The position numbers and the translations under genes are program-made. A stretch of 15,924 nt of DNA from Syntrophaceae bacterium (GTDB lineage: Bacteria; Desulfobacterota; Syntrophia; Syntrophales; UBA2185), in assembly GCA_003508565.1 (NCBI GenBank), contig DNUI01000297.1, positions 1 to 15,924 of the forward strand, read 5' to 3'. Positions 1-7,832 of this stretch are shown here, one piece after another (the first letter of the stretch is position 1; each line of letters starts with the position of its first letter). Below the pieces are notes generated by a model. It was given only the letters and a program-made list of their open reading frames with translations. It was not told where the DNA came from and searched no databases.

Positions 1-51
1 CCCCGTGCAAAATGATAAGGATGGAGGTAAAAACATAAAAGGAGTTAAAAA

Positions 52-897
52 ATGGCAAGTATTTCCATGAAACTGTTATTAGAAGCGGGTGTCCACTTTG
101 GTCATCAGACGAACAAGTGGAATCCGAAGATGAAGCCTTACATATTCGGGGCAAGAAACGGGATTTACATTATTGACCTCCAGCAGACAGTAGGAATGTT
201 CCAGGCTGCGTATGATTTCATTGTTAACCTGGTAGCAGAAGGGAAGGAGGTTCTCTTTATAGGAACGAAAAAGCAATCTCAGGAAGCTGTCAAAGAAGAA
301 GCCGAGAGGTGTGCAATGCCTTACGTGAATCAGAGGTGGTTAGGCGGCATGCTTACAAATTTTAATACGATCAGCAAAAGGATAGAAAGGCTGAACAGTC
401 TGCAGAAAATGTTTGAGGATGACAGCATCAAAGCTTTTCCTAAAAAAGAAATTATGAAACTCCAGAAAGAAATGAACAAACTTGAGAAGGTACTGGGTGG
501 TATAAAAGCAGTTAAACGTTTGCCCGGAGGGTTATTTGTTGTTGACCCCAAGAGGGAAAGTATTGCTATCAAGGAAGCGCAGAAGCTGAGGATTCCCATC
601 GTAGCGATAGTTGATACGAATTGTGATCCCGATGACATCGATTATATTATTCCCGGTAATGATGATGCCATCAGGGCAATTAAATTGTTCGCATCCAAGA
701 TTGCAGATGCGGTCGTTGATGGGAAAAAAAGATTTGAGGAAAATATACAAGCTCACACGGATAAAGAAGCACCGGTCGAGATTTTGACGGGTATTGATAC
801 AATGGAATCAGATGTTCCTGAATCAGTGGAAACTAAGAATGGAGTAACTGATATTGATGAAACTGTTGAAAGTAATACGGAGCGGCATTACAAATAG
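52..897 (+). CDS. rpsB: 30S ribosomal protein S2
   Basis: Structural protein of the small ribosomal subunit, bound at the back of the 30S head-body junction. The 281-residue product shows S2 hallmarks: an N-terminal block with GVHFGHQT (residues 13-20) and WNPKMKPYIFGARNG (23-37), then NQRWLGGMLTNF (93-104), VDTNCDPDDIDYIIPGNDDA (188-207). E. coli S2 has about 241 residues; the extra length is an acidic tail of roughly 50 residues after KRFEE (226-230), which I infer is disordered. The ATG at 52 follows an AAAGGAG ribosome-binding site at 38-44. This is the first gene of the conserved rpsB-tsf-pyrH-frr operon; tsf follows after 26 bases. Only 51 bases lie upstream, so its promoter, or any S2 autoregulatory leader, cannot be judged. 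Confidence 0.98.
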   Translation: MASISMKLLLEAGVHFGHQTNKWNPKMKPYIFGARNGIYIIDLQQTVGMFQAAYDFIVNLVAEGKEVLFIGTKKQSQEAVKEEAERCAMPYVNQRWLGGMLTNFNTISKRIERLNSLQKMFEDDSIKAFPKKEIMKLQKEMNKLEKVLGGIKAVKRLPGGLFVVDPKRESIAIKEAQKLRIPIVAIVDTNCDPDDIDYIIPGNDDAIRAIKLFASKIADAVVDGKKRFEENIQAHTDKEAPVEILTGIDTMESDVPESVETKNGVTDIDETVESNTERHYK

Positions 898-923
898 CTA
901 ATATGACCGGGAGGTAGGAAAAA

Positions 924-1529
924 GTGAGTATTTCATCAACAATGGTTAAAGAATTGAGAGATAAGACTGGTGCCGGTATAATGGATTGCAAAGAGGCACT
1001 TGCCGCTTCTGCTGGCGACTTTGACAAGGCTATTGATTTCCTTCGGAAAAAAGGAATGTCTGCTGCAACTAAGAGATCATCAAAGGCGGCAAAAGATGGT
1101 GTGATAGCCTCATATATCCACATGGGAGGGAGAATAGGGGTCTTAGTGGAGCTTAATTGCGAAACTGATTTCGTCGCCAAGACGGATAATTTTCTCCTAT
1201 TGGCGAAGGATCTGACAATGCACATCGCTGCATCAAATCCTACGTATATAAAGCCGGAGGATATACCGCCTGATGTCATGGAACGGGAGAAGGAGATTTA
1301 TAGAAGCCAGGCCATGGCAGAGAAAAAACCAGAGAAAATATGGGATAAGATAATAGAAGGCAAACTAAAGAAGTATTATGAGGACGTATGCCTTCTACAT
1401 CAGAAGTTCATTAAGAACACTGATATTACTATTGAAACACTGATCAATAATATGATTGCAAAAACGGGAGAGAATATTATTATCAGAAGGTTTATGCGGT
1501 TCCAATTAGGAGAAGATTTGAAACAATAA
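924..1529 (+). CDS. tsf: Translation elongation factor Ts (short type)
   Basis: Guanine-nucleotide exchange factor that releases GDP from EF-Tu in the cytoplasm. The N-terminal UBA-like domain carries the family signature KELRDKTGAGIMDCKEAL (residues 9-26). The core contains the EF-Tu contact motif TDFVAKTDNF (81-90), which inserts near the nucleotide site. At 201 residues it is the short form without the long coiled-coil insertion of the 283-residue E. coli protein; the C-terminal part (KIIEGKLKKYYEDVCLL) is typical of short EF-Ts. The start is the GTG at 924, behind GGGAGG at 909-914. The next in-frame ATG at 942 would remove residues usually present before MVKELR. It sits between rpsB and pyrH, two bases from the latter. 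Confidence 0.97.
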   Translation: MSISSTMVKELRDKTGAGIMDCKEALAASAGDFDKAIDFLRKKGMSAATKRSSKAAKDGVIASYIHMGGRIGVLVELNCETDFVAKTDNFLLLAKDLTMHIAASNPTYIKPEDIPPDVMEREKEIYRSQAMAEKKPEKIWDKIIEGKLKKYYEDVCLLHQKFIKNTDITIETLINNMIAKTGENIIIRRFMRFQLGEDLKQ

Positions 1530-1531
1530 AA

Positions 1532-2248
1532 ATGGATCAAACTATTTATAAGAGAGTTCTTTTAAAACTAAGTGGCGAAGTTCTTATGGGGAAGAGTTCC
1601 TATGGGATCGATATTGACGCTATATCAAGCATCAGCCAGGAAATCAAGGAAGTTGTTAACCTCGGCGTGCAGTTGGGTATCGTCGTTGGTGGGGGCAATA
1701 TTTTTCGTGGCCTGGAAGCCAACCTTAGGGGTATGGATCGGATTTCCGCGGATTATATGGGAATGCTCGCCACGGTAATAAACAGCATCGCGCTCCAAAG
1801 CTCAATGGAGCAATTGGGTGTTATTACCAGAGTTTTATCGGCCATAGAAATGAAAGAAGTTGCTGAACCTTTTATTCAAAGGAGAGCAATTCGCCATTTG
1901 GAAAAAGGAAGGGTTGTCATATTTGCCGGCGGCACCGGTAACCCATACTTTACCACGGATACCGCCGCTTCATTAAGGGCGATAGAGATAAAGTCTGATG
2001 TCATTTTGAAGGCTACTAAAGTAGACGGTGTCTACGACAAAGATCCTATTAAACACAGTGATGCTGTAATGTTTTCTGAGATTTGTTATAATGATGTATT
2101 AACCAGACATCTCAAAGTAATGGATGCAACCGCTATTTCTCTTTGCAGAGAAAATAATCTCCCTATTATAATATTTAACTTGCAAAAAGATGGTAATATC
2201 AAACGTGTAATTTGTGGAAAATCCGTGGGAACAATTGTCAGGGCATAG
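1532..2248 (+). CDS. pyrH: Uridylate kinase (UMP kinase)
   Basis: Phosphorylates UMP to UDP with ATP in pyrimidine nucleotide synthesis; the bacterial enzyme belongs to the amino-acid kinase fold and is hexameric. Visible motifs: LKLSGE (residues 11-16) for ATP binding, the glycine loop GGGNIFRG (53-60), DYMGMLATVIN (74-84), the UMP-binding stretch GGTGNPYFTTDTA (133-145), and TKVDGVYDKDP (162-172). The length of 238 residues matches the usual 236-245. The ATG at 1532 lies two bases after the tsf stop. No ribosome-binding site stands at normal distance (GGAGA at 1510-1514 is 17 bases away), so translation is probably coupled to tsf. PyrH in this operon is widespread in bacteria. Confidence 0.98.
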   Translation: MDQTIYKRVLLKLSGEVLMGKSSYGIDIDAISSISQEIKEVVNLGVQLGIVVGGGNIFRGLEANLRGMDRISADYMGMLATVINSIALQSSMEQLGVITRVLSAIEMKEVAEPFIQRRAIRHLEKGRVVIFAGGTGNPYFTTDTAASLRAIEIKSDVILKATKVDGVYDKDPIKHSDAVMFSEICYNDVLTRHLKVMDATAISLCRENNLPIIIFNLQKDGNIKRVICGKSVGTIVRA

Positions 2249-2251
2249 AAG

Positions 2252-2809
2252 ATGAAGGAACTAGTATTTGATGAATTGAAAGATGGCATGGAAAAAGCCA
2301 TCCGCGCTTTTGAAAAATCTTTGAATAAGGTGAGAACAGGGAGGGCGTCATTATCGCTTCTTGATGGAATAAAAGTAGAATACTACGGTGTTCCCACACC
2401 ACTAAATCAGGTTGCAACACTGTCGATACCAGAGAGCCGACTGATCGTCATATCCCCTTGGGATAGCAGTGTCATAGGGAGTGTGGAAAAGGCTATACAA
2501 AAATCAGACCTCGGTTTAAATCCAACAAATGATGGGAAGCTGATACGAATTTCGATTCCTTCTCTGACAGAAGAACGAAGGAAGGAGCTCGTAAAGGTTG
2601 TAAAAAGACTTGCAGAGGAATGTAAAATCAACCTTCGAAACGCAAGAAGAGATGCGAATGATAATCTTAAAACCATGAAGAAAGATAATGATATTTCTGA
2701 AGACGAATTCTATGCGTACCAAGAAGAAGTCCAAGAGATAACTGATAAATATATAGAAAGAACTGACGGTATCCTTGCTTCCAAGGAAAAAGAAATCATG
2801 GAAATATAA
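2252..2809 (+). CDS. frr: Ribosome recycling factor
   Basis: Splits post-termination ribosomes together with EF-G. The 185-residue length is identical to the E. coli protein. Family motifs include KVRTGRASLSLLDGIKVEYY near residues 25-44, PLNQVATLSIPE, SDLGLNPTNDGKLIRI and the hinge-proximal LTEERRKELVK, followed by a charged helical C-terminal half (domain I three-helix bundle). The ATG at 2252 comes three bases after the pyrH stop with only a weak AGAAG before it, suggesting translational coupling. It is the last gene of the operon: a strong intrinsic terminator starts about 30 bases after its stop codon. Confidence 0.98.
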   Translation: MKELVFDELKDGMEKAIRAFEKSLNKVRTGRASLSLLDGIKVEYYGVPTPLNQVATLSIPESRLIVISPWDSSVIGSVEKAIQKSDLGLNPTNDGKLIRISIPSLTEERRKELVKVVKRLAEECKINLRNARRDANDNLKTMKKDNDISEDEFYAYQEEVQEITDKYIERTDGILASKEKEIMEI

Positions 2810-2841
2810 GTTTAATTTTATGAAGAATAATGAATATATAG

Positions 2842-2870
2842 TGAGGAGCCTTTGGGCTCCTTATTTGTTT
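2842..2870 (+). terminator. Rho-independent terminator after frr
   Basis: AGGAGCC at 2844-2850 pairs perfectly with GGCTCCT at 2855-2861 around a TTTG loop. The stem can be extended outward by a G-T and a T-A pair (2843 with 2862, 2842 with 2863). A T-rich run (TTATTTGTTT, 2861-2870) follows directly. It is placed to end the rpsB-tsf-pyrH-frr transcript. Pairing and T-tract were read directly; function is inferred. Confidence 0.9.
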
Positions 2871-2898
2871 ATGGTATAGACAAATACCTTCGAGTGAC

Positions 2899-2927
2899 TT
2901 GATAATTACCTTATATTGTGATAATTT
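2899..2927 (+). promoter_or_regulatory. Possible promoter for the uppS-cdsA-dxr-rseP-tsaB operon
   Basis: A new promoter is expected between the frr terminator and uppS. TTGATA (2899-2904) resembles a -35 box. Downstream, GATAAT (2920-2925) resembles a -10 box but leaves a short 15-base spacer, while a 17-base spacer gives the poorer TAATTT. The surrounding DNA is very AT-rich, so chance matches are likely. The location is better supported than the exact hexamers. Confidence 0.3.
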
Positions 2928-2974
2928 AGATCATCAATAATTATGTATATATAGAAAAAAGAATTGTGTCTTTA

Positions 2975-3727
2975 ATGAAAAAAATTGATCAAAAGAATCT
3001 CCCTCGGCACATTGCTATCATTATGGATGGTAATGGCAGATGGGCGGAAAAGCACACTCTTGGAAGGATATCCGGACATAGAAAGGGCGCGAAATCTGTG
3101 AAGATTACCGTAAGGGTTTGTCGGGAATTAGGCATACAATACCTTACGCTGTATGCTTTTTCTGTGGAGAATTGGCTTCGTCCTCGAGAAGAAGTGGATG
3201 CATTGATGGAATTGCTGCAAGAATACCTTCGATCAGAAATTCCAGTTATGATGAAACATGATATTCGTTTGACTGCTATTGGTAATATTGGAGCGTTAAA
3301 AGATCCTGTCAGAAGAATACTGAATGAAGCAATGGAAAAGACTTCACAGAACAGAGGAATGGTTCTCAATCTCGCATTAAGCTATGGTGGGAGGGATGAA
3401 ATTATTGAGGCCGTTAAAGAGATCATGAAAGAGAGTAAAAATGGTAATATTGCTCCGCAAAATATCACCAAAGAACTCTTCTCACGGTATTTATATACCG
3501 GAGAAATTCCCGACCCGGACCTGCTGATTAGAACAAGTGGAGAATACAGGTTGAGTAACTTTCTGTTATGGCAAACCGCGTATACAGAGCTTTATTTTAC
3601 TGATATACTATGGCCTGATTTCAGGCGGAAGCATCTTATGGAGGCAATTGCTGATTTTCAACGAAGAGAGAGGAGATTCGGATTAACAAGTGACCAGCTA
3701 CAAAGAGGTGGATCAGATATAGGATGA
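2975..3727 (+). CDS. uppS: Isoprenyl transferase (undecaprenyl diphosphate synthase, UppS family)
   Basis: cis-Prenyltransferase that adds isopentenyl diphosphate units to farnesyl diphosphate to form the C55 lipid carrier for peptidoglycan and surface polysaccharides. Motifs (numbered from the ATG at 2975): HIAIIMDGNGRWAEK (residues 12-26) with catalytic Asp18, GHRKGAK (34-40), TLYAFSVENWLRP (58-70), and the C-terminal signature RTSGEYRLSNFLLWQ (186-200). Its length of 250 residues is normal. An in-frame GTG at 2966 would add three residues; neither start has a clear ribosome-binding site, so I chose the ATG. Its stop overlaps the cdsA start as ATGA at 3724. Product length (C55 or otherwise) is assumed from the family. 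Confidence 0.96.
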   Translation: MKKIDQKNLPRHIAIIMDGNGRWAEKHTLGRISGHRKGAKSVKITVRVCRELGIQYLTLYAFSVENWLRPREEVDALMELLQEYLRSEIPVMMKHDIRLTAIGNIGALKDPVRRILNEAMEKTSQNRGMVLNLALSYGGRDEIIEAVKEIMKESKNGNIAPQNITKELFSRYLYTGEIPDPDLLIRTSGEYRLSNFLLWQTAYTELYFTDILWPDFRRKHLMEAIADFQRRERRFGLTSDQLQRGGSDIG

Positions 3728-4530
3728 GTCCTCATATAAAGAGATGGATCACCGGAATTATCGCTGTACCTATATTGTTTTCCGTTATATTATACGGTTC
3801 TGAGGGGTTATTTGCTGGTTTTATTACCTTAATAATTCTCGGGGCTGTATTTGAATATAACAGGATGATGTTTAATGAGGAATCTTCATGGGAAAAATGG
3901 GAAGGATTGGCTGTCGCACTCTTGCTTCCTGTTGCTGCATTTTCAGGTGATTTTCGTATCATTCTCGCCGTCATCGCATTTTTCGTTATAGGCGTGTTCA
4001 TTTTGTTTCTGCTCAGGATTAACATCCACACTCTTGATACATCTCCTTTATGCAGGATTGTATTGGGTATTATGTACATACCTTTTATGTTGTCGCATTT
4101 CATCTTAATGAGGAAAACCGATGACGGGATTGTGTGGATTTTTCTTATTCTTGTCGTTGCATTCTCCGGAGACATTGCGGCATTTTATATAGGGAGAATA
4201 ATGGGAAAGAAAAAGCTCCTTCCTGTGGTAAGTCCAGGGAAAACAGTAGAAGGAACAATCGCCTTGTTTATGGGGTGTGTTTTGGGATGCGTAGTATTCC
4301 GCTATGTATTCTATCCGACGCTTCCTGTTATTCATGCAGTGATAATCGGACTTTTGGGAGGTATTTTAGGACAACTGGGTGATCTCAGTGAATCAATGAT
4401 AAAAAGAGCCTCCGGAGTTAAGGATTCCGGTTCATTTCTTATTGGACATGGGGGATTGCTTGACAGGCTTGATTGCTTAATATTTATTGCACCATTTGTG
4501 TACTACTACAAACTTTTTATAATAGCATGA
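3724..4530 (+). CDS. cdsA: Phosphatidate cytidylyltransferase (CDP-diacylglycerol synthase)
   Basis: Integral membrane enzyme that turns phosphatidic acid plus CTP into CDP-diacylglycerol, the branch-point precursor of bacterial phospholipids. The 268-residue protein has several hydrophobic membrane segments, including stretches near residues 10-25, 31-45, 62-98, 112-128, 137-156 and 203-218. The complete CdsA signature lies at residues 224-250: S224, K227, R228, K233-D234, H242-G243-G244 and D247-R248-x-D250. Asp150 and Asp220 are further acidic residues in conserved-looking positions. Both ends overlap neighbours by ATGA (uppS at 3724, dxr at 4527). Its product is the substrate of PssA, encoded further on at 8471. 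Confidence 0.97.
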   Translation: MSPHIKRWITGIIAVPILFSVILYGSEGLFAGFITLIILGAVFEYNRMMFNEESSWEKWEGLAVALLLPVAAFSGDFRIILAVIAFFVIGVFILFLLRINIHTLDTSPLCRIVLGIMYIPFMLSHFILMRKTDDGIVWIFLILVVAFSGDIAAFYIGRIMGKKKLLPVVSPGKTVEGTIALFMGCVLGCVVFRYVFYPTLPVIHAVIIGLLGGILGQLGDLSESMIKRASGVKDSGSFLIGHGGLLDRLDCLIFIAPFVYYYKLFIIA

Positions 4531-5699
4531 AGAATATATCTATCCTTGGATCAACGGGGTCTATTGGAGTAAGTGCGTTAGATGTTATAGGAAACAGCCC
4601 TGACCGTTTTAATGTTGTTGCACTTTCGGCCTGTACAAATATTGGTCTGCTCACGCAACAGATTGATAAGTTCAGGCCGCAGGTCGCATCGGTCATTGAC
4701 GAGGTCCATGCACGAGAATTAAAGAAAAAAATAAATCCTTCAGTGGGGGTCAAGATACTGTTCGGAGAAGACGGGTATCGTGAAGTGGCATCCATAAAGC
4801 ACGCTCATATGGTAATATCCTCCATGGTAGGTTCGGCAGGTCTTATACCTACTATCGAAGCTATTGAATCAGGAAAAGACATTGCCCTCGCGAATAAGGA
4901 AGTATTGGTTATGGCAGGACCACTCGTTGTTAATAAAGCCCGAGAAAAGAATGTAAAAATATTGCCTGTTGACAGCGAGCATAATGCAATATTTCAATGT
5001 ATTACAGGCCAGAAGGCGGGTTATATTAAAAAAATTATTCTCACTGCATCGGGAGGTCCATTTCTCCATCTGTCAAAGGATGAACTTGCAGGCGTAAAAC
5101 CTGCTGATGCATTGAAACACCCATGCTGGAAGATGGGACGAAAAATTACCATCGATTCTGCCACCATGATGAACAAAGGTCTTGAAATCATTGAGGCAAG
5201 ATGGTTATTTCATGTTGATATGGAGAATATCGAGGTCCTTATTCATCCGCAAAGCGTTGTCCATTCCATGGTGGAATTTATCGACGGAACGATAATGGCG
5301 CAACTCAGCATCCCGGATATGAGGATTCCCATTGCGTATGCCCTTTCTTTTCCAGAAAGAATTATCAATCGTGGTCCTTCCCTTGATTTATTGAAGGTTG
5401 GGGCATTCGAATTCCTCCCACCCGACATGGAAAAATTTCCTAACCTGATCCTTGCCGTTAACGCAGGGAAAACAGGAGGAACTATGCCAGCGGCTATGAA
5501 CGCGGCAAACGAGGTTGCCGTTGATGCATTTTTAAAGGGGAAAATACGATTCACGGATATATCAAAATTAATAGGAGCTGTACTATCCTGTCATCAAGTT
5601 GAGGAAGCTTCTACCCTCGGGAAAATAATTGAAGCAGATCGATGGGCAAGGAATTGTACAGAGAAATTTATTGAAAGGATAAATATAGTATCGTGTTAG
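4527..5699 (+). CDS. dxr: 1-deoxy-D-xylulose 5-phosphate reductoisomerase
   Basis: First committed step of the MEP isoprenoid pathway: rearranges and reduces DXP to 2-C-methylerythritol 4-phosphate with NADPH and a divalent metal. The NADPH-binding motif GSTGSIG lies at residues 8-14. Metal ligands are Asp149 and Glu151 in PVDSEH and Glu220 in MMNKGLE, matching E. coli D150, E152 and E231. ASGGPF (174-179) and HPCWKMGRKITIDSATMMNK (198-217) are further family blocks. Its length of 390 residues is typical. The reading frame stays open upstream to 4473, but the ATG at 4527 puts MKNISILGSTGSIG at the N-terminus and gives an ATGA overlap with cdsA. A later MEP gene, ispG, lies at 13016. Confidence 0.98.
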   Translation: MKNISILGSTGSIGVSALDVIGNSPDRFNVVALSACTNIGLLTQQIDKFRPQVASVIDEVHARELKKKINPSVGVKILFGEDGYREVASIKHAHMVISSMVGSAGLIPTIEAIESGKDIALANKEVLVMAGPLVVNKAREKNVKILPVDSEHNAIFQCITGQKAGYIKKIILTASGGPFLHLSKDELAGVKPADALKHPCWKMGRKITIDSATMMNKGLEIIEARWLFHVDMENIEVLIHPQSVVHSMVEFIDGTIMAQLSIPDMRIPIAYALSFPERIINRGPSLDLLKVGAFEFLPPDMEKFPNLILAVNAGKTGGTMPAAMNAANEVAVDAFLKGKIRFTDISKLIGAVLSCHQVEEASTLGKIIEADRWARNCTEKFIERINIVSC

Positions 5700-6793
5700 G
5701 TGTAAGCATAATATCTCTCATAATCTTACTGGGTGTTCTCATCTTCGCACATGAGGTAGGTCACTTCCTTGTTGCGAAGTATTCGGGTGTCGGTGTCCTG
5801 AAATTTTCCCTTGGATTTGGACCCAGATTGATAGGGAAAAAGGTGGGAGAAACGGAGTATCTTATTTCACTGATACCTTTAGGAGGCTATGTCAAACTGC
5901 TGGGAGAGTCGCAAGATGACGAGCTCTCTGAAGAGGACAAAAAAAGATCTTTCCTGAAACAGCCGGTCTCAAAAAGAATAGCCATTGTTGCCGCCGGCCC
6001 GATCTTTAATTTTCTCCTCGCCATTGTGATTTTTACTATCGTTTATATGATAGGAGTTCCGACACTGACTACCTATATTGGAGGTGTTCAGGAGGGGTCT
6101 TCCGCATATGACGCCGGTATAAAGGAAGGAGACATGATTATTGCGATCGATGGAAAAGAGATAACCCGGTGGGAGATACTTGCTGAGCGCATTAGTAAAA
6201 GTGAGGGTAAGGAGTTACGTGTCACTATAAAGAGGGATGAGTTGACAAGAGATGTCTCCTTGAAACCAAGAATGTTAAAGACACAGAATATTTTCGGTGA
6301 AGAGATCGAATCTTATAAGATAGGTGTAAGTCCTTCGTCACAACATACGGTAACAGAGAGTATGAATCCATTGATGGCATTCTGGACAGGCTTGAAGCAA
6401 ACATGGAACATCAGTAAATTGACGGTGTTGAGCGTTATTAAAATATTTGAAGGTGCTATTTCTCCTAAAACTTTAGGTGGGCCAATTCTCATCGCACAGA
6501 TTGCAGGAGCACAAGTCAAGGAAGGTATAATACCATTTGTTTTCTTCATGGCATTATTGAGTATCAATCTTGCCATTCTCAATCTTTTTCCCATTCCCAT
6601 CCTTGATGGAGGACATCTATTATTCTTTTTCATAGAAATTATTACAGGTAAAGAAATTAATATTAAGTGGAGAGAGATGGCTCAACAGATTGGCTTTGTT
6701 CTCTTAGTTATACTCATGTTATTTGTCTTCATCATTGATATTGAAAGATTGAATCTTAGTTTTGACAATATCAATAAAATATTTTCACGATAA
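5693..6793 (+). CDS. rseP: RseP/RasP-family site-2 intramembrane zinc metalloprotease
   Basis: Membrane protease that cleaves transmembrane segments, classically anti-sigma factors or leftover signal peptides. The first membrane helix carries the zinc motif HEVGH (residues 20-24), followed by FSLGFGPRL (38-46), and the third zinc ligand is Asp305 in NLFPIPILDGGH (297-308). One PDZ domain spans about 125-205 (GGVQEGSSAYDAGIKEGDMI is its core). At 366 residues it has a single PDZ domain, unlike the two in the roughly 450-residue E. coli RseP. The start is GTG at 5693, overlapping dxr by 7 bases; no ATG gives the expected N-terminus. The substrate here cannot be told from sequence, as no sigma or anti-sigma gene is nearby. 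Confidence 0.95.
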   Translation: MLGVSIISLIILLGVLIFAHEVGHFLVAKYSGVGVLKFSLGFGPRLIGKKVGETEYLISLIPLGGYVKLLGESQDDELSEEDKKRSFLKQPVSKRIAIVAAGPIFNFLLAIVIFTIVYMIGVPTLTTYIGGVQEGSSAYDAGIKEGDMIIAIDGKEITRWEILAERISKSEGKELRVTIKRDELTRDVSLKPRMLKTQNIFGEEIESYKIGVSPSSQHTVTESMNPLMAFWTGLKQTWNISKLTVLSVIKIFEGAISPKTLGGPILIAQIAGAQVKEGIIPFVFFMALLSINLAILNLFPIPILDGGHLLFFFIEIITGKEINIKWREMAQQIGFVLLVILMLFVFIIDIERLNLSFDNINKIFSR

Positions 6794-6795
6794 CA

Positions 6796-7482
6796 ATGTT
6801 AATTTTAGCAATTGATACTTCTACAAAATCAGCAAGTATTGCGCTTCTCAAAAATACTCAAATACTCTATGAAATTACCGTTTATCTGGGTGTAAACCAT
6901 TCCCTTGTAATATTACCTGAATTACATAATTTATGCAGCATTTCAAATGTAGACATAGGCAAGATAGATCTATTTGTGTGTACCATAGGGCCAGGATCAT
7001 TTACGGGACTTCGAGTGGGGGCAAGTACCATAAAAGGGCTTGCCCTTGCGGTAGGTAGACCCATTGTCGGTGTATCGACACTTGATGCACTGGCATGTAA
7101 TCTGGCGGGCTCAGAAATGTATGTGTGTCCTATGCTGGATGCGCGAAAAGACCAGGTGTATACGGCACTCTACAGAACTGAACCAGAAAATATATTCGAA
7201 AAAAAAGAAAGTGAAAGAATTACTCATGTGAAGGATTTTTTACAGTATATAGATGACAAGACAATATTTGTAGGCGATGGAGCATTAAGATATGCTAAAC
7301 TTATTGCTGATGCATTGCCAGGTAAATCATACTTCGCGTACCATGCGCATCAGCATGTAAGAGCAGCGATAGTTGGCCTTTTAGGGCGTGAAAAATATCA
7401 TAAAGGCGATATATTAAATCCCATTACCTTTACACCACGGTATCTGCGTTCCTCAGAAGCGGAGATAAAACTGTCACGGTAG
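6796..7482 (+). CDS. tsaB: tRNA threonylcarbamoyladenosine biosynthesis protein TsaB
   Basis: Non-catalytic partner of TsaD in the complex that installs t6A at position 37 of ANN-decoding tRNAs. The N-terminus MLILAIDTST (residues 1-10) and GPGSFTGLRVG (65-75) are diagnostic of the ASKHA-fold YeaZ/TsaB family; N34-H35-S36 fits the region aligned to the metal-binding loop of TsaD. Its length of 228 residues is normal. The ATG at 6796 follows the rseP stop by two bases without a ribosome-binding site, suggesting coupling. In many genomes tsaB is next to rimI or tsaE; neither is here. It closes the uppS operon by position, and 91 bases separate it from the next gene. Confidence 0.93.
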   Translation: MLILAIDTSTKSASIALLKNTQILYEITVYLGVNHSLVILPELHNLCSISNVDIGKIDLFVCTIGPGSFTGLRVGASTIKGLALAVGRPIVGVSTLDALACNLAGSEMYVCPMLDARKDQVYTALYRTEPENIFEKKESERITHVKDFLQYIDDKTIFVGDGALRYAKLIADALPGKSYFAYHAHQHVRAAIVGLLGREKYHKGDILNPITFTPRYLRSSEAEIKLSR

Positions 7483-7523
7483 CAATCAGTAAGAATATTC
7501 ACAGTGGCCATGCATATGAACTG

Positions 7524-7550
7524 TTGACAAGTGTCTTTATTTAATATAAA
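7524..7550 (+). promoter_or_regulatory. Likely sigma-70-type promoter for the DUF465-psd-pssA genes
   Basis: A perfect TTGACA (7524-7529) is followed by TATAAA (7545-7550) with a short 15-base spacer; with a 17-base spacer the -10 would be TAAAAA (7547-7552). Transcription would begin near 7557. The ribosome-binding site GGGAGGT (7560-7566) then sits seven bases before the ATG at 7574. Hexamers are read directly; activity is inferred, and read-through from tsaB is also possible because I see no terminator between 7483 and 7573. Confidence 0.55.
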
Positions 7551-7573
7551 AATACAGCGGGGAGGTACAGTAC

Positions 7574-7810
7574 ATGGAAGAAGCCGATGAGCTCTTGATC
7601 AAGAAATATATTCATGAGGATGAAGAGCTGAGAAAGTACGTGGAAGATCATGAAAAACTCGAAGCTGATCTTGAGAATTTTAACAAACGTATTTATTTGA
7701 CGGCAGAAGAGGAAATAGAAAAGAAGAATTTACAGAAAAGGAAGCTTCGGGGGAAGGAGCAAATTTTCAGAATTCTTGCCAGATACCGTAATGCTGCGTT
7801 TAATGGATAA
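7574..7810 (+). CDS. DUF465 (YdcH-like) family small protein
   Basis: A 78-residue, highly charged protein that I assign to DUF465/YdcH from its pattern: an N-terminal helix (LLIKKYIHEDEELRKYVED), a H-x2-L segment (HEKLEADL, residues 26-33), then the typical hinge YLTAEEEIEKK (41-51) and a basic second helix (NLQKRKLRGKEQIFRIL). It should form a helical hairpin or short coiled coil. No signal peptide or membrane segment is visible. The biochemical role of the family is not established. It has the best ribosome-binding site in this part of the window (GGGAGGT) and its own promoter candidate, and it precedes psd by 22 bases, so it leads the phosphatidylethanolamine genes. Family assignment is from pattern memory. 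Confidence 0.82.
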   Translation: MEEADELLIKKYIHEDEELRKYVEDHEKLEADLENFNKRIYLTAEEEIEKKNLQKRKLRGKEQIFRILARYRNAAFNG

Positions 7811-7832
7811 AGGTAGTCTTACAATAAAGGAT

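Noticed and set aside
1..51. 3' end of an upstream gene such as rpsI
   Set aside because: One frame ends with a TGA at 13-15, but four codons are too few to identify any gene.
833..1279. 148-codon minus-strand open frame across the rpsB-tsf junction
   Set aside because: It lies antisense to two certain genes, has no recognisable domain, and its serine/isoleucine-rich composition is what the complement of AT-rich coding DNA gives.
3732..4175. 147-codon minus-strand frame within cdsA
   Set aside because: Fully antisense to cdsA, which carries an intact family signature. No ribosome-binding site or family resemblance.
4134..4382. 82-codon plus-strand frame inside cdsA
   Set aside because: Alternative frame of a well-supported membrane protein gene; its cysteine- and arginine-rich product looks like out-of-frame translation.
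4473..4526. N-terminal extension of Dxr by 18 residues
   Set aside because: The extra residues overlap cdsA and do not resemble Dxr; the ATG at 4527 gives the canonical N-terminus and the ATGA junction.
7483..7573. Terminator after tsaB
   Set aside because: TGGCCA and ATGCAT palindromes occur, but no stem followed by a T-run is visible.
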